From: Acidobacteriota bacterium
GTDB taxonomy: Bacteria > Acidobacteriota > Terriglobia > Terriglobales > Acidobacteriaceae
Direction: 5' to 3'
Assembly (NCBI GenBank): GCA_019241535.1
Contig: JAFAWX010000286.1
Location: 1-36,518, forward strand
Length of the DNA: 36,518 nt
Shown piece after piece: positions 18,194 through 28,133 of the stretch (the stretch's first letter is position 1; each line of letters starts with the position of its first letter). The notes under the pieces are model-generated. The model made no database searches and was not told the origin of the DNA. It was given only the letters and a program-made list of their open reading frames with translations. The position numbers were made by a program, and so were the translations under genes.

Positions 18194-19462
18194 ATGCTGC
18201 GAATGATTGGTACAGTAGCCGTACTGTGTTTGGAATTTGCAATAACCGCGTACGCGACCGACAAGCCCGAGCCAAAAGTCGTGAAAATCAACGACTCTAT
18301 TTATATGGCGCCATTGGCCTCGAACGTTTATCTGGTAACGACACCTGATGGCACTGTGATCATTGACACGGCTCCCGACCGGCAAGCTGAGGAAGCGAAA
18401 GCTCTCCTGGCGCCATACAGTCATTCCTCGGTAAAGTACATCGTCTTGACCCATGGACATGCGGATCATATTGGTGGGATCGGTCTTTGGAAAGAATCGG
18501 GAACTCAGATCATCGCTCAAAGAAATTACTACGAATTGGTTAACTACGTGACAAGGCTCGACGCTTTTTTTGCCCCCCGCAATGCGGCCGCCTTCAATCG
18601 TCGTCCAGAAACCGTGGGACCGTGGGCCGGCAATTACGGCGCCAAGATTGATCCCAACATCCTGTTCGACGAACATTACGAGTTTAGCCTCGGCGGCGTT
18701 GAGTTCCAGTTGTTCAGCACCCCGGGAGAGACACCCGACCATCTTACGCTGTGGATTCCGAGTTACAAAGTTGCCTTCATTGGCGACAATTACGCGGGAA
18801 TTGGCATGCCTGAACCTATATCCTTCCCTAACCTTTATGCCATCAGGGGGACTAAGCCACGATGGGCCCTCGAGTGGGTTAAATCGCTCGACAAAGTCCT
18901 GGAACTGAAACCAGAGATTGTGTTGAATGGGCACGGCGACCCGATCTTTGGCAACCAGGAAATTGGCCGGCGCCTGACGCGATATCGCGATGCGATACAG
19001 TACGTCCACGATCAGACGGTGAAAGGAATGAATGCAGGCAAAGATGTGTTTACCCTGATGCAAGAAATAAAACTTCCCGCCAGTTATGATTTGAGTCAGG
19101 TATTTGGGAAAGTGAGTTGGTCAGTACGCGGAATTTACGACGGGTATGCGGGCTGGTACGACATGAATCCAGCGAGCATGTACGAGTTGCCGCCAACTTC
19201 GGTGTATCCCGATTTGGTAAAACTCGCTGGAGGACCGGAACCCGTTGCGCATTTGGCATTAGAAAAGGTGGCAGCGGGAAGGCCTGTTGAGGCTCTGCAC
19301 CTCACGGATGTGATCCTGGCATACGACGACAACAACAGTAGTGCATTGAATGCCCGAATTGAGGCTTTGGAATATCTGCAAAAACGTTGTGAAAACGTCG
19401 TCGAAGAAGGCTGGCTGGCATATGGGATAGCGAAAGCCAAGGGGAAGCTGGCGTCACGATAG
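18194..19462 (+). CDS. Secreted metallo-beta-lactamase-fold hydrolase with alkylsulfatase-like dimerisation part
   Basis: A 422-residue protein from ATG 18194, directly after an AGGAGGAG ribosome-binding site; the longer frame from 18125 is rejected. A signal peptide ends near AITAYA. The metal site LTHGHADHIGG gives H87, H89, D91 and H92; further ligands are likely in GETPDHLTLW, FIGDNYAG and LNGHGDP. The C-terminal third (YDGYAGWYDMNPASMY, then LALEKVAAGRPVEALHLTD) matches the dimerisation domain of Pseudomonas SdsA1-type alkylsulfatases. It probably cleaves an ester or sulfate ester outside the cytoplasm; the substrate is unproven. Confidence 0.82.
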   Translation: MLRMIGTVAVLCLEFAITAYATDKPEPKVVKINDSIYMAPLASNVYLVTTPDGTVIIDTAPDRQAEEAKALLAPYSHSSVKYIVLTHGHADHIGGIGLWKESGTQIIAQRNYYELVNYVTRLDAFFAPRNAAAFNRRPETVGPWAGNYGAKIDPNILFDEHYEFSLGGVEFQLFSTPGETPDHLTLWIPSYKVAFIGDNYAGIGMPEPISFPNLYAIRGTKPRWALEWVKSLDKVLELKPEIVLNGHGDPIFGNQEIGRRLTRYRDAIQYVHDQTVKGMNAGKDVFTLMQEIKLPASYDLSQVFGKVSWSVRGIYDGYAGWYDMNPASMYELPPTSVYPDLVKLAGGPEPVAHLALEKVAAGRPVEALHLTDVILAYDDNNSSALNARIEALEYLQKRCENVVEEGWLAYGIAKAKGKLASR

Positions 19463-19792
19463 GCCAATGAAGAAATATAAATCCTGAACCTCCACTGTAC
19501 GGCGCACACGCACGGCGCTGCCTTTTTCTGCATTCGTGATGAGCAAAGACGAGCACCTACGTTCATATGCGGATCTGTAAGACGCGCACGGCGTTCTGGT
19601 TGCAAACCTTTTCGCGAATGGATCGCGGCAAGCCACGCCATTATGTGGCGAGAAAAGCCGCGACCTCAGTGTCCTCTCTGGGCATACGGCAATATTGCCG
19701 AGGGCGGACACCATACCTGCGGAGCTCTTATAAGATTCAACGTTGCTGGTTCAGAACTGGCATAACCCCGGTTAACGGGCCTGCGATATTGG
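19463..19792. other. Intergenic region with a possible amidohydrolase C-terminal remnant on the minus strand
   Basis: About 330 bases lie between convergent genes. On the minus strand from about 19640 down to 19567 the reading is WRGLPRSIREKVCNQNA then VRVLQIRI and a stop. This closely resembles the C-terminus of metal-dependent amidohydrolase-2 family proteins. Upstream of it the frame is closed by a stop, so only a tail of about 25 residues is recognisable. The call is tentative. Confidence 0.35.
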
Positions 19793-21295
19793 TTAGCTTC
19801 GGTCCATCGCAGCGCGCCAAAGATGCATGGCTGCATACCCCCGCCACGGTCGCCATGCCTCAGCTCTCATTTCCAACTCGCTCGCCGACAATGGTGCTCG
19901 TCCTCCTGCGGCCACCGTGCGGAGGACACGGTCGGAGGCCGGAAAGGCATCAGGTTCTCCGAGTGCGCGCAAGGCAATGTACTGCGCCGTCCACTCGCCG
20001 ATCCCCGGAAGCGCAACGAGGGTAGCGCGAATGTCTGCTGCAGCAGCCTCGAAATCCAGTTTTCCTTCCGCGACGACCCACGCCAGTGCCCGCAAAGCCT
20101 TAAGCTGTGGCACGGTGAGTCCCAAGCCCTCGAGGTTTGCCTCTGCCAGTTCAGCGGGAGTCGGAAATAAGTGCTTCACACGCGCAGTCGACGTGTCGAG
20201 GGAACAGCCAGCGCGCACCACCAGCCGCGCCGTAAGCCTGCGGGCTTCCGCAGCCCCGATCTGCTGACTCAACACCGCAAGCACTGCACATTCAAAAGCA
20301 TCCCATGCGCCAGCAATGCGCAGGCCCGGATGGCGGTGCACCAATGGTGCGAGTAGCGGATCGTATCGGAATGCAGCGGCGACCAGGGCTGGGTCCGATG
20401 CAACGTCAAAAGTCCGGCGAGCGTTCGCCGAAATGTGCAGAAGCGCTGCTGGCTCGGCATCCCGTACCCGCAACTCCAGTGCATTCTCGCCTTCCGCAGG
20501 GTAAACACTGATTAACGCGGCGCTCCTTCCGACCCTTGCGGTACGCACGTACCGGCACTCGCTTGCAAGCTCAATTCCGGGCACGGCTCGGTGAGCCAAA
20601 AAGTCCCGGACCTGTGCCCAGTCATAAGGTGGACGAAAGGCAAGTCGAAGCACCACCTCGTCTTCATCACCTCTAATCGCTGACCGTTGTCGTCGCAACT
20701 CGCGCGGTGCGCGACGGAAAGTCTGCCGGAATGCACTGTTAAATCGTCGAATACTTTCGAAGCCCGCGGCAAAAGCGATCTGTGTAATCGGGAGCTGCGT
20801 CTCGTCTACCAAGCGCTTAGCGAAATGCAGCCGGCGTGTCTGTGCCATCGCGACCGGCGGTGCGCCCACGTGCCGCAAGAATAGCCGGTGCAGATGACGG
20901 GACCCGATGCCGAGCCGTGCCGCCAGTTCGTCGATCGAGTTGTGGTCCAGAAAGCCAGCATCGATCAGGCGCAACGCGCGTCGCACGACCGCCGAGGTTC
21001 CCAACCAAGCCGGCGTTCCAGGGGCCGCTTCGGGACGGCAGCGCAAACAGGGGCGGTAACCCGCGGCTGCCGCAGCCGCGGCACTCGGGTAATAACGCAC
21101 ATGGGGTCTCTTGGCGTGAGGCGAAGGACAGATGGGACGGCAGTAAATCCTGGTCGAGGTAATGGCGATAAAAAACTTACCGTCAAAGCGTGCATCGCGG
21201 CTCATGCGAGCCCGGTCCAGAGCGCGCACACTCAGGCCAAGAGTCTCCCCCATCGTGGGCGACGATAGCTCCGGCTCCGTCCGTCGACTCGCCAT
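19793..21295 (-). CDS. alkA: Ada-type zinc domain / AraC regulator / AlkA 3-methyladenine-DNA glycosylase fusion
   Basis: A 500-residue protein from ATG 21295, with AGAGGT upstream; a downstream ATG at 21253 is possible. Residues 33-90 are an Ada metal-binding domain, with C52, C56, C83 and C86 in YCRPICPS and CLRCRPE. An AraC-type helix-turn-helix region follows (about 95-190: ELAARLGIGSRHLHRLF, then FAAGFESIRRFNSAF). The rest is AlkA: an N-terminal AlkA domain, then the HhH motif LPGIGEWTAQYIALRALG and the catalytic Asp in DAFPASDRVLR. There is no Ada methyltransferase (PCHR) domain. It should sense methylphosphotriesters and excise alkylated bases. Known architecture in several phyla. Confidence 0.9.
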   Translation of the reverse strand: MASRRTEPELSSPTMGETLGLSVRALDRARMSRDARFDGKFFIAITSTRIYCRPICPSPHAKRPHVRYYPSAAAAAAAGYRPCLRCRPEAAPGTPAWLGTSAVVRRALRLIDAGFLDHNSIDELAARLGIGSRHLHRLFLRHVGAPPVAMAQTRRLHFAKRLVDETQLPITQIAFAAGFESIRRFNSAFRQTFRRAPRELRRQRSAIRGDEDEVVLRLAFRPPYDWAQVRDFLAHRAVPGIELASECRYVRTARVGRSAALISVYPAEGENALELRVRDAEPAALLHISANARRTFDVASDPALVAAAFRYDPLLAPLVHRHPGLRIAGAWDAFECAVLAVLSQQIGAAEARRLTARLVVRAGCSLDTSTARVKHLFPTPAELAEANLEGLGLTVPQLKALRALAWVVAEGKLDFEAAAADIRATLVALPGIGEWTAQYIALRALGEPDAFPASDRVLRTVAAGGRAPLSASELEMRAEAWRPWRGYAAMHLWRAAMDRS

Positions 21296-21475
21296 TTTCA
21301 GACCTCTTTGTTTGGCCTTGATTTTAACGGCGATCTGCCCTTCGCACGCAGGGGATGCAGAGTGCGACGAGTCTATAAAGTCCGAAACCGGCGAGTACGC
21401 ATGTTCGGTTCGACTTACGGTGACTAGCGATGTGGAACCGAGTTGAATTTTTAAACGTTTCCTCAAGGAGGGCAG
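21296..21475. promoter_or_regulatory. Divergent promoter region of the AlkA fusion and HAF-repeat genes
   Basis: About 180 bases lie between divergent starts. It contains the AGAGGT box of the glycosylase gene at one side and AAGGAGGG at 21465-21472 for the other. Promoter boxes are not assigned. Confidence 0.35.
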
Positions 21476-22774
21476 ATGAAATTCAAGCCTTTGGCAACTG
21501 TGCTCGCAATAACCCTGCTGGCTGCATTTCCAGATTGGCTGCCCGCGCAGACGAGATATAAGGTGGTGACTCTCCCGACACTCGGCGGCAGCGTTGGAGC
21601 TGCTAACAGTATCAACAACCGTGGCTGGGCGAGTGGGCTCGCCAACTTTGCTGGAGATACCGTTGGTCACGCCTCCCTGTGGTTGAACTCCTCGCGTGTC
21701 CTCGATCTCGGCGCTCTCGGTGGGCAGACCGCAAACAGTGCCGTAGCCTGGCCAGTAAAGAATGACCGGGGGCTAATCGTAGGCATTTCAGACACTGCCG
21801 ATGACAATCCCCTCGGAGAGGCGTTTTCCTGCTGGCCATTCTTTACTCCAGGCAGCCCGACGGGCAAGATCTGCAAAGGTTTCCGCTGGAGAGACGGCAG
21901 GATGGAGCCCCTGCCACCCTTTGCCGGAGGCTACAACAGCTATGCGACGGCTGCTAACAATCGCGAGCAAATCGTCGGTTGGGCGGAGAATGGTGTTCAT
22001 GACCCCACTTGCAACCCCTCGTTTCAGATCCTGCAGTTCAGGGCGGCGATCTGGCAGCCGGATGGTGAGATGCGGGAGCTACCGCCCTTGCCCGGTGACT
22101 CTACCAGCGCGGCGACTGCGATTAACGATCGGGGAGATGTCGTCGGCATCTCCGGCGCGTGCGGCATAGCCGTTGGCGGCGTCAGCGCCGCTCATGCTGT
22201 ACTCTGGCACGAGGGTGTACCTATTGATCTGGGCAGTTTCGGTGGACATTCCTGGAATACACCCACGGCGATCAACAATCAGGGCGTGGTGGTTGGATTT
22301 TCGTTGCCCGCAAGTCAGGACGGTACGAGCAACTTTCGGGCATTCATCTGGACCGCTGAAAGCGGCATTCGTCCACTCGGCATGCCTGCCGATGATATTC
22401 GTAGCGAGGCCTTGGGAATCAATGAAAAGGGCCAAGTTGTTGGTTTGTCGCGATCACGGTCGGGGTTGCGGGCAATTATTTGGGAGAACGGTACCTTCAC
22501 CGATCTCAACACCTTGACGCAGCCGGGATCTCCCTACCTCATTTTTGCCAACGACATCAATAATGAGGGCCGGATTGTGGGCGAAGCCGCGATTCCCAAT
22601 TCGACTGCCTCCCCCGCATACGTCGCTGTTCCAGTACATAAGGTAGAGGACGATTTAACAGCCATAGAGGGGCGGCGAACCCCTCACGATGCGCAGCCAT
22701 TAAACCTTTCCCGAGACCGCGAGAAGCGCATCGAACATCGCGCCTTCCGCTTTGGATTTGATCCAGGAGACTAG
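21476..22774 (+). CDS. Secreted HAF-repeat protein
   Basis: A 432-residue protein with a strong AAGGAGGG ribosome-binding site and a signal peptide ending near DWLPAQ. The mature part is built of repeated units of the type AxxINNxGxVVGxS (for example SINNRGWASG, AINDRGDVVG, AINNQGVVVG, GINEKGQVVG, DINNEGRIVG), separated by segments of the form AxLWxxGxxxDLG. This is the extracellular HAF repeat family, probably a beta-propeller-like surface or periplasmic protein of unknown role. The last 40 residues (after VPVHKVEDDL) are charged and non-repetitive. The stop overlaps a possible GTG of the next frame by one base. Confidence 0.85.
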   Translation: MKFKPLATVLAITLLAAFPDWLPAQTRYKVVTLPTLGGSVGAANSINNRGWASGLANFAGDTVGHASLWLNSSRVLDLGALGGQTANSAVAWPVKNDRGLIVGISDTADDNPLGEAFSCWPFFTPGSPTGKICKGFRWRDGRMEPLPPFAGGYNSYATAANNREQIVGWAENGVHDPTCNPSFQILQFRAAIWQPDGEMRELPPLPGDSTSAATAINDRGDVVGISGACGIAVGGVSAAHAVLWHEGVPIDLGSFGGHSWNTPTAINNQGVVVGFSLPASQDGTSNFRAFIWTAESGIRPLGMPADDIRSEALGINEKGQVVGLSRSRSGLRAIIWENGTFTDLNTLTQPGSPYLIFANDINNEGRIVGEAAIPNSTASPAYVAVPVHKVEDDLTAIEGRRTPHDAQPLNLSRDREKRIEHRAFRFGFDPGD

Positions 22775-22830
22775 TGGGGAAAAGAGGAGCAAAACTAGAT
22801 CTTCTCCTTGTGCACTGGAGGCAATGTCAT

Positions 22831-23760
22831 ATGACATCAAGCTGTTCGGTGAGGATTTGTGTCGCCATTCTTCTGGCACTTTCTAACGAGAGGGTGTTCA
22901 CGCAGAGCAACGCGGAGTGTGCTTCTCCGGGGTATCAGGAGTTTGACTTCTGGGTTGGTGACTGGGACGTATTTGAAACAAACGACAAAATCAGTGCTGC
23001 GCATGTTCGGGTCGATCGCATTCTCGGCGGCTGTGTCCTGCGTGAGCACTATGAGGACAGGACGGGCGCGGTCGGGGAAAGCTTCACCACTTACGATATC
23101 GGACGGAAACTTTGGCACCAGACCTGGGTCACGAATCGCGGTCGCCTGCTGACGATCGAAGGCGCGCGAACGAACGGCTCGATCGTCCTCGCAGGAGCCT
23201 ACTACCTGGCTGGCGGCCAGCAAGTTCTCGTCCGGGGCTCCTGGACACCGATGGGCAGCAATGTACATGAATCGGCTGTCACGTCATCCGACGCTGGAAA
23301 AACATGGAAGCCATGGTTTGATCTTTCATTCCGGCCACGAACGCACATTGACGGGATGACCGGGACCGCGAATGCCGAAGCCGCGGATGCCGAAACCGTG
23401 GCTCACTTAGATGAGCAGTTCCAGGCCGCCGTGAAAGCCAATGATGCGGAGGCAATGGCCAAAATTCTGGCTGACGACTTTATTCTCGTGACCGGTTCAG
23501 GAAAGGTCTTCAATAAACAGGAGTCACTCGCGGAAGCGCGCAGCCACTCTACGATCTACGAACATCAGGAGGACAGCGAACGCACAGTACGCGTCTGGGG
23601 CGATACTGCGATCGTTACAGCAAAGTTGTGGATTAAAGGCATGAGCAATGACAAAGCGATCGACTACACCTTGTGGTTCAGCGATACCTATGTGCGTACT
23701 CCGTCTGGGTGGAAGTATGTTTTTGGACAGGCATCATTGCCCATGATTAAAGCGCCTTGA
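22831..23760 (+). CDS. Secreted DUF1579-like plus DUF4440/SnoaL-like two-domain protein
   Basis: A 309-residue protein from ATG 22831, with GGAGG upstream and a signal peptide directly after. A GTG at 22774, itself preceded by AGGAG, is a possible alternative start but would put 19 residues before the signal sequence. The N-terminal domain (about 25-175) has YQEFDFWVGDWDVFET, characteristic of a family of small lipocalin-like proteins. The C-terminal domain (about 190-305) is a DUF4440/NTF2-like fold: LDEQFQAAVKANDAEAMAKIL and DDFILVTGSGKV, ending WKYVFGQAS. The NTF2-like cavity may bind a small ligand. Function unknown. Confidence 0.72.
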   Translation: MTSSCSVRICVAILLALSNERVFTQSNAECASPGYQEFDFWVGDWDVFETNDKISAAHVRVDRILGGCVLREHYEDRTGAVGESFTTYDIGRKLWHQTWVTNRGRLLTIEGARTNGSIVLAGAYYLAGGQQVLVRGSWTPMGSNVHESAVTSSDAGKTWKPWFDLSFRPRTHIDGMTGTANAEAADAETVAHLDEQFQAAVKANDAEAMAKILADDFILVTGSGKVFNKQESLAEARSHSTIYEHQEDSERTVRVWGDTAIVTAKLWIKGMSNDKAIDYTLWFSDTYVRTPSGWKYVFGQASLPMIKAP

Positions 23761-23871
23761 CAAAAAAGCAAACGAAAGTCACCTTTCGCTTGGGAAATGG
23801 ATGAACAAATCACCCGGCAACAGAACGTTTGTTAACTAGTTTGAATCAAGTGTCCAAATAAGCCGATTTTT

Positions 23872-24159
23872 ATGAACTCTCGCATTCGCCATTGTGTGGA
23901 ATGTCCCAGATGCCGCACGCGATATCTACTAACTATGAAGCAGTATGCCAATGGCTCACATGTGCTAATTCAGCAGCAGGGCGATTTGGAAGAATATACG
24001 CTGTATTGCTCCTGCGGCCAGCCGGCGACGATTAGTCGATGGAGTTGGAGCGATCTAGCAAAATACGCGGTCTCGACTGGAGCTCATCTTCGAGGGTACG
24101 GATCCGCAGAAGAAATCGTCTTACGTGGGCCGGCAATCGAGACCAAATTTGGGCGGTAG
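23872..24159 (+). CDS. Small conserved protein with CxxCPxC and CSC zinc-ribbon-like motifs
   Basis: A 95-residue protein beginning ATG 23872. Cysteines are at residue 8 and in ECPRC, and a second cluster is in YCSCG near residue 47, suggesting a one-zinc ribbon. The second half (SRWSWSDLAKYAVSTGAHLRGYG, then EEIV) looks conserved; I recall similar small proteins in acidobacterial genomes, but no function. No signal peptide. It stands alone before the decaying island region. Confidence 0.6.
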   Translation: MNSRIRHCVECPRCRTRYLLTMKQYANGSHVLIQQQGDLEEYTLYCSCGQPATISRWSWSDLAKYAVSTGAHLRGYGSAEEIVLRGPAIETKFGR

Positions 24160-24469
24160 CGATCAGTTCCAGAGAGAGAGGCGAACTCTCGAGGAACAAC
24201 CAAGAAACGTTGATGGCGATGCCGAGCAATCTGACGTAATGCTCGCAGAAGGCGCGAGGGCTAGCGACATTATTTAAGTTCCCTGAGGCGCCGGCCCAAG
24301 CTCTGCGTTGTCGCAACTGGTAAGCAGTTCCGCGTGCCACGATTTGCCAAATGGTTGCAAAAAATTCGTGCAACCGCCCGACCCAGTCGATTCATCGTAC
24401 TTACCCCCATTAATCCGCATACAATCGACGATAGGCTGGCCTGGTTCATTCCTGCCTCGTGAGTCGCGC
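24160..24469. other. Intergenic stretch, nothing recognised
   Basis: About 310 bases lie upstream of the GH2 pseudogene. A short plus-strand frame near 24168-24275 (RRTLEEQPRNVDGDAEQ) is open but too short to assign. No repeat or RNA was seen. Confidence 0.3.
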
Positions 24470-26365
24470 GTGAATTCGCATCTCCCTCTGCATTTTTCCG
24501 ATAACGCCCAACGTGTCGAACTCGAATACGGATGGGAGCTGCTCGTCGACCCTAGCGGCCGGATGCAGCGCGAAGAAGCAGAGGCGTCGTTGGCATGGCG
24601 TTCTGCGCGCGTGGGGCTTTCGTGGAATGCGCAGTTTGACGATCTGCGTGACTACAGGTGCAGCGTGGTACCGCCTAAAGTTCGATCTTCCGACCTTTCA
24701 GGACACACGCCACGTCTTGCTCAAGTTCGGTGCAGTCGATTATTTCTGCGATGTTTTTCTGAACGCCGTCTCCATCGGCACTCAAGAGGGAGGATATAAC
24801 ACCTTTTAGCTTTGAGATCACGAACGCCGTGCATCCGGGCACGAACGCGCTTTTCATCCATGTGATTGATCCACCTATGGACGAGGTACAGAACCGCGAG
24901 CTTTTCCCCGAGATGATGTACAACGAGATTCCCCACGGAAAACAGAACTGGTATGTGCAGAATTCTGGGATATGGCAAGGCGTGCGAATTGAGCTCTGCC
25001 CCAGTATCTACATCGAGCGCCTGGACATCGTTCCTGATGTAACTGGCGAGTTCGAAGTGATCGCCAGGCTCGCGGGCGTCGGCCTGACTTCAGATAACGG
25101 AGCAATAGCGGCGGCTACGCAGCTTGAGATTGAAATTCTCGACTGGAGCAGACGCTCGGTGTTCTCAGAGGGAAGAATGCTGGTTCCTGGGTCGCACACC
25201 GAGCATATAAAAGGGAAAGTAAAAAATCCCAAGTTGTGGGAACCGGACAATCCAGCGTTGTACGTGTTGAACGCTTCGCTTCGGGGGCCGATCGAATATC
25301 ACAGGCGAACCCGATTTGGCTTCCGCTCATTCGAGGCCCGCCATGGCAAAGTGTATTTGAATGGCAAACCATTCTTCATGATCGCGGCCCTCGACCAGGA
25401 CTTCTATCCCGAGACCGTGCACACCCCTACCTCCGAGGAATTCGTCCCGCGACATGATGACAAAAGCCAAGCGGCTGGGGATCAATCTACTACGTTGTCA
25501 TCTCAAAGTTGCGCATCCGGTTTATCTCGATGTCGCCGACGAAAGCGGAATGCTGATCTGGACCGAGTTGCCCTCATGGAGCGACTGCTGGTTCCCCGCC
25601 GATCATTTTTCTACTATGGCCGCGGTGCGTGCGGAAAGAATGTTCTGGGAGATTCTCATTCGCCATTGGAACCATCCCTGCATCGTTTTGCAAACGATTA
25701 TCAATGAGTCGTGGGGGATCAATCTCCAGGAGACGTCACAACGGCAGTGGTTGCTCGCGATTTTCGACCATATTAAGTCCTTGGTCGGTCCCCTCGGTCG
25801 GCTGGTAGTGGATAACAGCGCATGCGAAGGAAATTTTCATCTCAAGACGGACATCGAGGATTTCCACCAGTACTATTCGATGCCAGACCACGTCGATAAA
25901 TGGGACAAGTGGCTGGCCGATTTTGCTGCGCGACCGGAATGGACATACAGTACTTATGGCGATGCACAGCGAACTGGGCGCGAGCCGTTGCTGGTTTCCG
26001 AATTTGGAAATTGGGGGTTGCCTAAATTACCGGAGGAGTTGCCCTGGTGGTTTGAACTCGGATTCGGCACTCACGAGGTTGCCCGACCCCGAGGCGTTTT
26101 GGACAGGTTTCGTACTTTTCGCTTTGACGAGATTTTTGGCACTTTCAATCAGCTGGCGGAGGAGACCCAGCGGCACCAATTCAGTTCCCTGAAGTACGAA
26201 ATCGAGAGCATTCGCTCCGCGATTGATTGTGCACTCCGCTCCAGCCCAGAGTTCCAGGTGGGCAGGGGCTTCATCAACTTTCAAACAGCACGTCCTTGCG
26301 CCATCGTGCGTGAGCGGCTGCTTAACTTAGATGCTTGTCAATTTCCCGAGTTGGTCAGGTTGTAG
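24470..26365 (+). pseudogene. Glycoside hydrolase family 2 (beta-galactosidase/glucuronidase-like), multiply frameshifted
   Basis: Stitching three frame changes gives a GH2 enzyme. An N-terminal jelly-roll (ELEYGWELLVDPSG, then GAAWYRLKFDLP) breaks near 24655, again near 24805 (a TAG that a one-base change would turn into FSFEITNAVHPG), and again near 25447 (an extra C before RDMMTKAKRLGINLLRCH). The catalytic barrel is recognisable, with the acid/base Glu in IINESWG (25706-25708) and the nucleophile Glu in VSEFGNWG (26000-26002). After YEIESIRS the sequence no longer follows the family, so the C-terminus is also lost. The gene abuts the block of unknown proteins. It would have cleaved beta-linked sugars; now presumed inactive. 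Confidence 0.85.
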
Positions 26366-26408
26366 TTTAGGCGCTTATCGCCGAACGTGAAAAATTTGTT
26401 GTCGCTGT

Positions 26409-28046
26409 TCATGCCGCCACCCCAAGCTCGTGGAAGACGTTCTGCATGACGGTTCGGAGCGCGGCGTAATGGGCATCTAGCGGTGTGGGGTTTTGGGGTT
26501 GGCGGCTTGGCCGAACGGGCTGTACAGCGGCAAGTAGAGGCTTGATGGCTTTGTCGCGGAGAACGACGAGGGCAGCGATGGCTCTGAGTCCGTGGGCAAG
26601 AGGCTGGTATCGGACAGTTTGGCCGATGCGCTGGATGATCTGTTTACCCCGTAGCTTTTTGAGATCGTAGGCGGCGCGACGTGGGCCATATTCTGTTTCG
26701 TTTTGCCGGCTCAGTTTGCGTACATGTTCGGCCAACTGCGAGGCGGTAAAGCCGTTTGGTGTCGCGGAAAGCGCCAGGACTGCTTGGACGACCCAACGCA
26801 TCCGAGTTCTATTGAAATCGATACCACCCACCTTAGTCTTTCCTACTCGGACGGGTAGTGGAAGTTGTTCCAGCGTTTCATCGGCGATAAAGCACTGATC
26901 GATACATGACAGCGTAGTCATAAAGCGCTCGAGAATAGCCTTTAACAGGCAAACAATCGTGGGAAACTTCTCCAGCGAGCGCCCACACTGCAATTCCTGA
27001 GTATTGTGCGCAATGGCCTCGATGCGAAGTACACGTTCGCCTTTGGTATAAATCTTCAGAGTCAACTTCCCGCAGTGAAGCTTGAAGATCGTCAGATCAT
27101 ACGTAGGTCTCTCGACAGTTACTTCCCATCGAGCTGAAGGCCCTTTGCGTTTGTGATATTTTGGGCGGCGCTGGTATCCGAGGATAGTTCTGATGGTTTT
27201 GAGGTCAAGCCGGGTACGGCTGCGGTCAATGAGGGCTTGAAAGACTTGTTCCATCCGGCCGCCCAGTTCAAAAATGAGATTCCGGCTGTATTCGATCTGA
27301 TAATTTGAGTATCGATAATGAAATCCGCTACTCTTTTGCTCCTCCAGGTCGAGGGCAAAACAAAGGCAGGTGGTATAAATCCAACGCTCGCAGGCTTGGC
27401 TTAGCCGCCCTATAGTCTGAGATTCAGACAAGGTATCTGCGATCCTCGCCAAGCCTGCGGCGTCAGAAATATGTGTAAAGCAGTTTCCTTCCTTGGTAAA
27501 GTCAATTCCCGCCGTGCGGGCCTGGCAGGCCACATATTCATGGCCGTTTAGGACCACTTGGGCGGGGAACGGAGGATGCCCACTGATCTTGATGGTGATG
27601 TGGCCCCACTCGGGATCGAGAATGTGAAATGAGTAGTGGTTGACGTACGGCATCGGTTTTTTGCGCTGAAGATGGCGGGATCGGCTAACGTCCCATACGG
27701 GGGCCTGGGCTCGGCCAATCAGGATCAGAAACAGACCTTGTTGGACTTGAGTCTTGGCCAGATATTCCTCGGCGATTTCATGCTTTCGTTCCCCTACTCG
27801 ACAATCGAGCAATGGAATGTTGTGGGCTTTGGCATAGCCGCGAATACGACGGCTGAAGCGGCCAGCTAGCCGCATCAAGTGAGTGTTGTCGAGCGTGCCT
27901 TCTGAGCCCGTCAGTGCTCGCCACCAGACCCGGAACCCACCCGGCGAGTGCCCTATCCGGAAGTAGCCATTGAGGACAATCCGATCGACGCAATCGTAGC
28001 TGCCGGTGAGGAGATCTTGGTAAAGCTCACAAAGTCCGTCCGCCAT
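26409..28046 (-). CDS. Uncharacterised 545-residue protein with C-terminal winged-helix-like region (paralogue A)
   Basis: No enzyme motif I know is present: no reverse-transcriptase, recombinase, helicase or nuclease signature. The N-terminal region contains YDCVDRIVLNGYF. The central region has DPEWGHITIKI, then VVLNGHEY, AGIDFTKEGNCF and YQIEYSRNLIFE. The C-terminal third has a winged-helix-like pattern (FTASQLAEHVRKL, then AAYDLKKLRGKQII and RYQPLAHGLR). The next gene upstream has the same order and matching phrases, so the two are paralogues. It starts at ATG 28046 and lies 168 bases downstream of its paralogue, with a hairpin-rich spacer between. No signal peptide. Nucleic-acid binding is inferred from the C-terminal part only. 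Confidence 0.75.
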   Translation of the reverse strand: MADGLCELYQDLLTGSYDCVDRIVLNGYFRIGHSPGGFRVWWRALTGSEGTLDNTHLMRLAGRFSRRIRGYAKAHNIPLLDCRVGERKHEIAEEYLAKTQVQQGLFLILIGRAQAPVWDVSRSRHLQRKKPMPYVNHYSFHILDPEWGHITIKISGHPPFPAQVVLNGHEYVACQARTAGIDFTKEGNCFTHISDAAGLARIADTLSESQTIGRLSQACERWIYTTCLCFALDLEEQKSSGFHYRYSNYQIEYSRNLIFELGGRMEQVFQALIDRSRTRLDLKTIRTILGYQRRPKYHKRKGPSARWEVTVERPTYDLTIFKLHCGKLTLKIYTKGERVLRIEAIAHNTQELQCGRSLEKFPTIVCLLKAILERFMTTLSCIDQCFIADETLEQLPLPVRVGKTKVGGIDFNRTRMRWVVQAVLALSATPNGFTASQLAEHVRKLSRQNETEYGPRRAAYDLKKLRGKQIIQRIGQTVRYQPLAHGLRAIAALVVLRDKAIKPLLAAVQPVRPSRQPQNPTPLDAHYAALRTVMQNVFHELGVAA

Positions 28047-28095
28047 ACGGTGAGCAGGTTAGTGGTACGGCGTAACAATAGGCAAGTGTGTGCGG

Positions 28096-28131
28096 ACTCC
28101 TGACTCCTCACTCCTGCTGCCCCGAAGGGGC
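28096..28131. repeat. Heptamer repeat tract followed by a GAA-loop hairpin
   Basis: Three tandem heptamers ACTCCT(G/C) occupy 28096-28116. Two bases on, GCCCC-GAA-GGGGC (28119-28131) forms a 5-bp hairpin with a GAA loop. A similar order (period-7 CTTCCGG/CTCCTAA units, then a hairpin with a GAA loop) follows the four-helix-bundle gene at 30252-30310, so the two may share an origin. Confidence 0.55.
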
Positions 28132-28133
28132 CA

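Noticed and set aside
23765-23792. Hairpin CGAAAG/CTTTCG after the DUF4440 gene as an intrinsic terminator
   Set aside because: On the plus strand no T run follows; the A/T run lies on the wrong side for the upstream gene.
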